NCBI GenBank assembly: GCA_946479895.1
Contig: CAMLHT010000035.1
Span: 1-20,166, forward strand
DNA length: 20,166 nucleotides
Reading direction: 5' to 3'
Source: an uncultured Gemmatimonadota bacterium
GTDB taxonomy: Bacteria > Gemmatimonadota > Gemmatimonadetes > Gemmatimonadales > Gemmatimonadaceae
A program made the translations under genes and the position numbers. How positions within the stretch are numbered: position 1 is the first letter of the stretch; each line of letters opens with the position of its first letter. This document shows positions 16,429 through 20,166 of the stretch, piece after piece. The notes beneath the pieces are model-generated. The model was not told the DNA's origin and made no database searches. It saw nothing but the letters and a program-made list of their open reading frames with translations.

Positions 16429-17562
16429 GTGTCGCCTGCCACAGCCGTTCCCGTCGAGATCCACGATCCCGTCAACGCCCGGGTCCTCGCGATCTCCGAG
16501 GATCGCATCACCGGTTTCCTCACCGACCCGATCACCGAGATCGCGACGCAGTCCGGCGTCGACGTCAACACCGTGGTCGAGCGCCTGCGGGCGATGCTCG
16601 CGGCCGGGACGATCAGGCGCATCCGGCAGACGCTCATGGCGACGAGCCTGGCCCCCGGCGCGCTCGTGGCGTGGAAGATCGCGCCGGACCGGCTCGACGC
16701 CGGGTTCGACTTCCTCTTTCGCGAAGATCCGTTCTCGGGGCACGTCGTCATCCGTTCCACGGATGGAGCGACGCCCGGGGCGGCCTACCGGCTGTGGACC
16801 ACGCTCAAGGTGCCGCAGGGATTCTCGGTGGAAAAGCACTGCGAGGTCCTCCGCCGCCGGATCGGCGCCGAGTCCTTCAAGGCGATGCCGGCGAAGTGTC
16901 TGTTCGCTCTCGGCGTCGGCCACGTGCGGCGGAAGGGGATGGAGCCGGGCAGTCGAAGCGACGCGCCGGGCCAGGTGATCGACACCACGCTCGCCGAGCT
17001 CTCGCCGGTCGAATGGCGCGTGCTCGAGGCGCTCAAGCGCGAGCTCTCCGTGGAGGAAGTGCGGCCGAATCCGTGGGCGTCGCGGGCGCGCGAGGCGGGA
17101 ATGCCGCTCGACGAATTCACGCGCGTCGCGGCCGCGCTGTCGGAGCGTCGCGTGATCGGGCGCTTCTCCACCTTCCTCGAGCACGTGAAGCCGTCGCAGA
17201 CGGGCACCCGGGTCACGCGATACAACGCGCTGTTCCACTGGCGCGTGCCGGAAGGCCGGGAGCTGGAGGCGGGGCGCGAAGTCGGCCGTCACCACATCCT
17301 CACGCACGCCTACTGGCGTGAGGGCGGGCCCGAGTTCGCCAACGTGAACATCATGGCCGTGGCGCACGGCACGGAGAAGGAGCTCGTCCTCGCGCACAAG
17401 GCGGCGATCGACCGCCACCTCGACGAGGCGGGGATCCCGGTGCTCTACACGAACGTCTTCTGGGGCGGCCGGAGCGAGATCAAGCCGTCGGAGATCCTTC
17501 CGTCGGAGTACCGCGTCTGGTGCGCGAAGATGGGTGTCGATCCGGCGGCGATGCGGGCGTAG
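16429..17562 (+). CDS. Fused two-module siroheme decarboxylase-family protein (AhbA/AhbB, NirDLGH-like)
   Basis: 377-aa protein made of two tandem winged-helix plus Lrp/AsnC-like modules. Module 1 has a helix-turn-helix at about 25-75 (ending GTIRRIRQTLM), then a ferredoxin-like fold with GHVVIR (H105) and YRLWTTLKVP. Module 2 has a helix-turn-helix at about 190-250, then YNALFHWRVPEG, THAYWR (H293) and NVNIMAVAHG. This 'THxYxR ... YNLW' pattern is typical of siroheme decarboxylase subunits, which make didecarboxysiroheme for heme d1 or alternative heme synthesis and are usually two separate chains. Here both are in one chain. No other heme gene lies nearby, so a regulatory role cannot be excluded. 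The start is GTG at 16429. It is convergent with the glycosylase gene, with 3 bases between stops. Confidence 0.65.
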   Translation: MSPATAVPVEIHDPVNARVLAISEDRITGFLTDPITEIATQSGVDVNTVVERLRAMLAAGTIRRIRQTLMATSLAPGALVAWKIAPDRLDAGFDFLFREDPFSGHVVIRSTDGATPGAAYRLWTTLKVPQGFSVEKHCEVLRRRIGAESFKAMPAKCLFALGVGHVRRKGMEPGSRSDAPGQVIDTTLAELSPVEWRVLEALKRELSVEEVRPNPWASRAREAGMPLDEFTRVAAALSERRVIGRFSTFLEHVKPSQTGTRVTRYNALFHWRVPEGRELEAGREVGRHHILTHAYWREGGPEFANVNIMAVAHGTEKELVLAHKAAIDRHLDEAGIPVLYTNVFWGGRSEIKPSEILPSEYRVWCAKMGVDPAAMRA

Positions 17563-17565
17563 CGC

Positions 17566-18180
17566 CTAGTCCAGCGATCGCCACAGGTACCAGCAGGCGA
17601 CCGACGCATACGGCCGCCACGGAGCGCCGATCTTCGCGATGCGCTTCGCGTTCGGAACGCCGCGAACCCGGTACGCGCGCTTGATGGCGTTCCGGATGCC
17701 GAGATCGAGGTCGGGCAGGACGTCGAGCCGGCCGAGGCGGAACATCAGGAACATCTGCGCGGTCCAGACGCCGATACCCTTCACCTGCACGAGGTACTCG
17801 ATGATCTCGGCGTCCGGCAGCTCGTCGAGATGGTCGAGAGGCAGCTCGCCGCGATGCACGCGCGCCGCGAGGTCGCGCAGGTAGTTCAGCTTCTGCCGCG
17901 AAAGCCCGACTCCGCGCAGCGTTTCCTCGGGGAGCGCCAGCAGCGCATCGGGAGACGGCCGCTCATCCGGAAAGAGCGCGAGGAAACGCCCGTGGATCGT
18001 TCCCGCCGCCTTCGTCGAGAGCTGCTGGTAGATGATCGACCGGCACAGCGCGTCGAAGTGCGTGCCGAAGTTCTTCACCTCGTACCGGCAGGGGCCGATC
18101 TCGGCGATGAGCCTGGCCATCACCGGATCCGACTTCCGGAGATGCAGGACGGCCTTGCGGATGGTGGGAGCGGCGGGCAT
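17566..18180 (-). CDS. AlkA-like DNA-3-methyladenine glycosylase (HhH-GPD family)
   Basis: 204-aa base-excision repair enzyme that removes alkylated purines from DNA. It has the HhH-GPD fold: FDALCRSIIYQQLSTKAAGTI (42-62), the helix-hairpin-helix VKGIGVWTAQM (133-143) and catalytic aspartate D159 in VLPDLDLGIRNAI. There is no FCL iron-sulfur cluster, which fits AlkA rather than Nth/MutY. It lacks the N-terminal TATA-like domain of E. coli AlkA, so it belongs to the short, Mag1-like form. ATG at 18178-18180 follows GAGAGG. It starts 15 bases from a divergent lipoprotein gene and ends 3 bases from the convergent siroheme decarboxylase-like gene. Confidence 0.9.
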   Translation of the reverse strand: MPAAPTIRKAVLHLRKSDPVMARLIAEIGPCRYEVKNFGTHFDALCRSIIYQQLSTKAAGTIHGRFLALFPDERPSPDALLALPEETLRGVGLSRQKLNYLRDLAARVHRGELPLDHLDELPDAEIIEYLVQVKGIGVWTAQMFLMFRLGRLDVLPDLDLGIRNAIKRAYRVRGVPNAKRIAKIGAPWRPYASVACWYLWRSLD

Positions 18181-18195
18181 CCTCTCAACCTATTC

Positions 18196-18555
18196 ATGAC
18201 CGGAATACTCGTGAAACGCGCGCTTTCTCTCGCTCTCTTGACCGTCGTCGCCGGGTGCCGCCCGCGCGAGGCCGCCGTGGGCTCTCCGGCACCGGCGACG
18301 TCATCCCAGTGCAACGGCACCCGCGTGCTGGCCGTGCAGAACGGCGGCGAAGAAGCGGTGGACGTCTATGCCGACAACGGCCGGACCTCGACCCTCGTCG
18401 GAACGGTGCCCCCGGGGAAGAAGGAGATCTCGCTCCCGCGGGAGGTGCGCGCCACCTCCTTCCATGCGGTCGCGGTTTCGCGCGGGGCGCTGGGCGGGTC
18501 GGGCGTCTCCGCGCCGGTGGACCAGCGGACGATCTTCCAGCTCGAGTGCCGGTAG
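18196..18555 (+). CDS. Small predicted lipoprotein, unknown function
   Basis: 119-aa protein with a lipoprotein signal (MTGILVKRALSLALLTVVAGC, lipobox VAGC, cysteine 21). After a Pro/Ala/Ser linker comes a compact beta-rich domain (about 40-119) with a pattern suggestive of a small beta sandwich (VLAVQNGGEEAVDVYAD..., TVPPGKKEISLP) and a second cysteine pair candidate, C40 and the near-C-terminal C118. I recognise no family. ATG at 18196 is used; a GTG five codons later is possible. It lies between two DNA glycosylase genes of opposite orientation, divergent from one and convergent (4-base gap) with the other. Confidence 0.65.
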   Translation: MTGILVKRALSLALLTVVAGCRPREAAVGSPAPATSSQCNGTRVLAVQNGGEEAVDVYADNGRTSTLVGTVPPGKKEISLPREVRATSFHAVAVSRGALGGSGVSAPVDQRTIFQLECR

Positions 18556-18559
18556 CGCG

Positions 18560-19303
18560 TCAGGCCGCGCGCCGCCCCCGGCGAAGCTGCGCCCGCACCT
18601 TCCGCAGGTCGGCCAGGAAGTCCGTCATCGCCTGCTCGCGCTGATCGCGCGGCGCGCGCAGCACCGCCGACGGATGGACGGTGGCGAGAACGACCGGCGC
18701 CCATTCGGACTTCATGGGCTTGCCGCGTGACTTCATCACGCTGAAGGAGCTGCCGAGCACCGCCTTGGCGGCGGTGGCGCCGAGGCAGACGATGACCTCC
18801 GGGTGGAGGAGCTTCATCTCCATCTCGAGCCACGGGAAGCAGGCCTTCACTTCACCCGCGCTCGGCGTCTTGTGGATGCGGCGCTTGCTGCCCGCCTCAC
18901 GTGCCCACTTGAAGTGCTTCACGGCGTTGGTGAGGTAGGCCTCGGAGCGCTCGATCCCGACCTCGGCGAAGGCGCGGTCCAGGAGCTTGCCCGCCGGCCC
19001 GACGAAGACCCTGCCTGTCTTGTCTTCGACGTCACCCGGCTGCTCACCGATGAACATGATGCGCGCGTCGCGCGGACCCTCGCCGAAGACGGCGCCGGTG
19101 CCGCAGAGATAGAGCGCACAGCCGCGGCAATCGTGGGCGGCCGCGCGCATGCGCGGGATCGTCGGTTTCGGGGGAAGGAAGTCCGCCGCCGAACCCGTGA
19201 TCCGCGCGACGCGATCGGAGCAGGGCGCCGATGCCTTCCTGGTCTTACCGGCGGCGGTCCTTGCCGTCGATCTTCCGGAGCTCGCTGTTCTTTTCGGCTT
19301 CAT
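18560..19303 (-). CDS. udgX: UdgX-type uracil-DNA glycosylase with basic N-terminal tail
   Basis: 247-aa member of the uracil-DNA glycosylase superfamily. Motif A is GEQPGD (86-91), motif B HPSAVLRA begins at 210, and the loop KRRIHKTPS (140 onward) is the hallmark of UdgX. In that enzyme the loop histidine (here H144) attaches covalently to the abasic sugar after uracil excision. Cysteines C59, C62, C67, C155 and C173 include candidates for the iron-sulfur cluster. The domain is preceded by about 38 residues rich in Lys, Arg, Ser and Ala. The start ATG 19301-19303 is chosen because residues SAADFLPP just before the domain look conserved, no other start lies between, and GAGGAG is 13 bases upstream. 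It overlaps the upstream small gene by 59 bases. Confidence 0.88.
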   Translation of the reverse strand: MKPKRTASSGRSTARTAAGKTRKASAPCSDRVARITGSAADFLPPKPTIPRMRAAAHDCRGCALYLCGTGAVFGEGPRDARIMFIGEQPGDVEDKTGRVFVGPAGKLLDRAFAEVGIERSEAYLTNAVKHFKWAREAGSKRRIHKTPSAGEVKACFPWLEMEMKLLHPEVIVCLGATAAKAVLGSSFSVMKSRGKPMKSEWAPVVLATVHPSAVLRAPRDQREQAMTDFLADLRKVRAQLRRGRRAA

Positions 19304-19508
19304 CGTGCTGCTCGCGCTCCTCGGTGAGGCGGTGCCGGCCGTCGGAGGGGTTGGCGCCGTACGGCGAGCCCTCCTGCGCGACGCCCTCCGAGCCTTCGTC
19401 GCCCTGTCGCTGCTGAGTTCCGTCGATGAACGCCTGATGGGTCTTCTCGCCCTGCTGACCTTCGGCGTGCTTCTGGCTGCCTTTCTGGATGTGCTCGTCG
19501 TTCGCCAT
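19245..19508 (-). CDS. Small highly hydrophilic protein, unknown function
   Basis: 87-aa protein without hydrophobic segments, rich in Gln, Glu, Gly, Lys and Asp (MANDEHIQKGSQKHAEGQQG... to a KDRRR end); probably disordered. Composition differs from random GC-rich frames, which favours a real gene. ATG at 19506-19508 has CGGGGAA just upstream. Its last 59 bases overlap the start of udgX in another frame, suggesting translational coupling. I do not recognise a family; by composition it resembles small stress-related hydrophilic proteins, which is only an analogy. Confidence 0.6.
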   Translation of the reverse strand: MANDEHIQKGSQKHAEGQQGEKTHQAFIDGTQQRQGDEGSEGVAQEGSPYGANPSDGRHRLTEEREQHDEAEKNSELRKIDGKDRRR

Positions 19509-19584
19509 GGATTCCCCGGTAGAGAGTCACGGGCGAATCCGGGCAAGTGACACGCCACGAAATGGCGACCCCGGCGGAGGCGAC

Positions 19585-19590
19585 TAGAAT
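19585..19590 (+). promoter_or_regulatory. Possible -10 box (TAGAAT) for the DUF502 gene
   Basis: TAGAAT ends 9 bases before the GTG start at 19600. Transcription would then begin at or very near the start codon, giving a leaderless or nearly leaderless mRNA, which agrees with the absence of a convincing Shine-Dalgarno site. No good -35 box is visible. The remaining gap to the divergent small gene (19509-19599) shows nothing else. Confidence 0.3.
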
Positions 19591-19599
19591 TCTTCGCCT

Positions 19600-20166
19600 G
19601 TGAGCAAACTGTTCGGCTATTTCCTCCGCGGCCTGGTCGTCGTGGCGCCGGTGGGCGTCACCATCTGGGTGTGCGTGAAGGTCTTCCACGCGATCGACGA
19701 CCTCCTCGGGTTCACCGTGGCGGGGATCGGGTTCGCGCTCCTGATCGTCCTCGTCACCCTCGTCGGGTTCCTGGCGTCGACCCTGGTCGCGCGGAGCATC
19801 GGCGGCGCGTTCGACAGCCTCCTCGCCCGCCTGCCGTTCGTGAACCTGCTGTACTCGTCGACGAAGGACATGCTGAATGCCTTCGTCGGGGAGAAGCGGC
19901 GATTCGACAAGCCGGTGCTGGTGTCGCTGTCGGCGGACGGGTCGGTGAAGGTGTTCGGGTTCCTCACGGCCGAATCGCTCGACGCGCTCGGGGTCGCGGA
20001 ATCGGCGACCGTGTACGTGCCGACCTCCTACAGCGTGGCCGGCCACGTGATCGTCGTTCCAGCCTCGCGCATCACGCGCGTGGACGCCGACGCGCCCGAG
20101 GTCATGGCATACATCGTCTCGGGCGGCGTGACCGGGGTGAAGAGCGGCGCCCCCGGCGGGCGTTGA
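19600..20166 (+). CDS. DUF502 family membrane protein
   Basis: 188-aa inner-membrane protein of the DUF502 family. Two membrane helices lie at about 8-30 and 40-63, followed by the family signature around RLPFVNLLYSSTKDMLNAF (77-95) and a soluble beta-rich domain with VYVPTSYSVAGHVIVVP (138-154). The length fits the family (about 190-220 aa). Its molecular function is not established. The start is GTG at 19600; the TGA stop is the last three bases of the window, so the gene is complete. It is divergent from the small hydrophilic gene. Confidence 0.9.
   Translation: MSKLFGYFLRGLVVVAPVGVTIWVCVKVFHAIDDLLGFTVAGIGFALLIVLVTLVGFLASTLVARSIGGAFDSLLARLPFVNLLYSSTKDMLNAFVGEKRRFDKPVLVSLSADGSVKVFGFLTAESLDALGVAESATVYVPTSYSVAGHVIVVPASRITRVDADAPEVMAYIVSGGVTGVKSGAPGGR

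Noticed and set aside
16391..16978. 195-aa plus-strand frame beginning with ATG just before the siroheme-decarboxylase-like gene
   Set aside because: It is out of frame with the protein carrying recognisable motifs, and it is Arg/Ser-rich, typical of a shifted GC-rich frame.
18120..19303. A dedicated new defence or repair island formed by the AlkA-like and UdgX genes
   Set aside because: Only two repair enzymes are present, in non-operonic arrangement and interrupted by an opposite-strand lipoprotein gene. There is no integrase, nuclease/ATPase partner or composition shift.
19304..19558. 85-aa N-terminal extension of UdgX, starting at 19558
   Set aside because: This stretch is low-complexity Ser/Arg/Thr sequence read through the out-of-frame 87-aa gene, and the ATG at 19303 has a GAGGAG upstream.

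Overview
The window is about 20 kb of GC-rich bacterial chromosome with 18 supported protein genes, no rRNA, tRNA, CRISPR array or transposase. Codon positions are strongly GC-biased, so many long opposite-strand reading frames are artefacts. The gene mix fits an environmental Gram-negative lineage: lipoproteins, secreted M61 and amidohydrolase enzymes, type IV minor pilins, and a FadN/FadA-type beta-oxidation pair. Together with short tandem repeats folded into inverted pairs between genes, I judge Gemmatimonadota the best guess. This is inference; no phylogenetic marker gene is present.

Left part (1-5580). On the minus strand an M42 aminopeptidase (190-1260) lies downstream of a two-gene unit: a periplasmic YtcJ-type amidohydrolase (1828-3501) whose stop overlaps the start of a four-helix membrane protein (1391-1831). 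A secreted M61 glycyl-aminopeptidase-like protein with a PDZ domain (3665-5479) is transcribed divergently. All three enzymes act on peptides or small amide and ester substrates. Tandem-repeat hairpins occupy 1-187, 1301-1398 and about 5475-5570.

Middle part (5581-13040). A minus-strand lipoprotein is followed, behind a strong hairpin, by a tightly packed minus-strand minor-pilin operon. In transcription order it is FimT/GspH-like, PilV-like, PilW-like and PilX-like, with 1-nt gaps or a 1-nt overlap. Divergent from it is a plus-strand beta-oxidation operon, fadN-like (3-hydroxyacyl-CoA dehydrogenase fused to enoyl-CoA hydratase) and fadA (thiolase). A REP-like hairpin lies between the two fad genes and a tandem-repeat hairpin follows them.

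Right part (13045-20166). On the plus strand come an orphan membrane sensor histidine kinase, a PAP2 phosphatase and a fused two-module protein of the siroheme decarboxylase (AhbA/AhbB, NirDLGH) family. Then comes a DNA-repair neighbourhood: an AlkA-like 3-methyladenine glycosylase and a UdgX-type uracil-DNA glycosylase carrying the KRRIH loop, both on the minus strand and separated by a small plus-strand lipoprotein. The udgX start overlaps a small, very hydrophilic gene. A DUF502 membrane protein ends exactly at the window edge.

No clearly new multi-gene system is visible. The signals most worth following are the recurrent purine-arm/pyrimidine-arm tandem-repeat hairpins, each with a different unit; the UdgX protein with a basic N-terminal tail and overlapping upstream gene; and the isolated fused siroheme-decarboxylase-like protein.
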